NCBI GenBank assembly: GCA_035280245.1
Contig: DATEGF010000009.1
Location: 1-7,067 of the forward strand
Direction of reading: 5' to 3'
Length of the DNA stretch: 7,067 bases
DNA from: DASZHJ01 sp035280245
GTDB lineage: Bacteria; Pseudomonadota; Alphaproteobacteria; ATCC43930; CGMCC-115725
Shown here: in pieces, positions 6,877 to 7,067 of the stretch
Numbering within the stretch: position 1 is the stretch's first letter
How the letters are laid out: the number at the start of each line of letters is the position of its first letter
The notes under the pieces: generated by a model
Database searches by the model: none
What the model saw: the letters and a program-made list of their open reading frames with translations, nothing else
Told to the model about the DNA's origin: nothing
Position numbers and translations under genes: made by a program

Positions 6877-7067
6877 CTAGTGCGCCAACTCAAAGAGCAG
6901 CGAGCCCAGCACCATGTTGACGCGCCCGCCGTCCTGCGAGAGCGGCAGGAGGACGCCCTCGTAGGTGTAGATGTCGTTGCGCTCGTGGCCGGTGCGGCTG
7001 AAGATCCGGATCGGCGCGCGCTCGCGCACCACCCAGGTGTTGGCGGCGATCGCGGTCTCGCGGAGCC
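6877..7067 (-). CDS. PAS_5-family (DUF1457-like) protein, C-terminal part, enters from right edge
   Basis: Reading on the minus strand from 7065, 62 residues end at a TAG (6879-6877). They contain APIRIFSRTG, then YTYEGVLLPLSQDG and VNMVLGSLLFELAH at the very end. This matches the C-terminal strands of the PAS_5 domain, where an E-x-L-L-P-L-S segment and a V-x-M-x-L-G segment are typical. The family function is unknown, probably sensory. The start and the first half lie outside. The gene precedes the HpnL operon on the same strand but is separated by over 500 bases, so it is probably a separate transcription unit. Confidence 0.8.
   Translation of the reverse strand, partial: LRETAIAANTWVVRERAPIRIFSRTGHERNDIYTYEGVLLPLSQDGGRVNMVLGSLLFELAH

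Noticed and set aside
6612..6893. Minus-strand 93-codon open frame in the intergenic region
   Set aside because: It is Arg/Ser/Pro-rich, its start overlaps the end of the right-hand PAS_5 gene, and there is no motif or ribosome binding site.

Overview
The window looks like a piece of a GC-rich alphaproteobacterial chromosome, probably Rhodospirillales-like. This is inferred from codon use, from two hopanoid-associated membrane protein families (HpnL and HpnN), and from PAS_5-type proteins at both edges. All genes I can support lie on the minus strand, so transcription runs from high to low coordinates.

Layout, in transcription order from the right. The C-terminal end of a PAS_5-family protein enters at the right edge and stops at 6877. 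About 517 bases (6360-6876) hold no convincing gene; this stretch is visibly more AT-rich than its surroundings and carries two short inverted repeats and one coding-like open stretch without a good start. Then come five tightly packed genes. They are an HpnL-type membrane protein (5280-6359), a CDP-alcohol phosphatidyltransferase (4663-5283), a LicC-like nucleotidyltransferase (3857-4666), a phytanoyl-CoA dioxygenase-family Fe(II)/2-oxoglutarate oxygenase (3055-3864) and an HpnN-type RND lipid transporter (400-3036). After a 48-base gap, the N-terminal part of another PAS_5 protein begins at about 351 and runs off the left edge.

The first three junctions of the five-gene block are overlaps (4, 4 and 8 bases). 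The last is an 18-base gap with no visible ribosome binding site. This indicates one operon with translational coupling. The two outer genes belong to families known from hopanoid clusters, but no squalene or hopene synthesis gene is present. The three inner genes form a logical chemical series: a cytidylyltransferase makes a CDP-activated polar group, a CDP-alcohol phosphatidyltransferase attaches it to a lipid or polyol acceptor in the membrane, and an oxygenase hydroxylates the head group, precursor or lipid. HpnL (related to the flippase-like domain of MprF) and HpnN (RND exporter) could flip and export the product.

The main proposal, an inference, is that this is a lipid head-group synthesis, tailoring and export operon, possibly for a modified hopanoid or a phospho- or phosphonolipid. 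The substrate cannot be read from the sequence.
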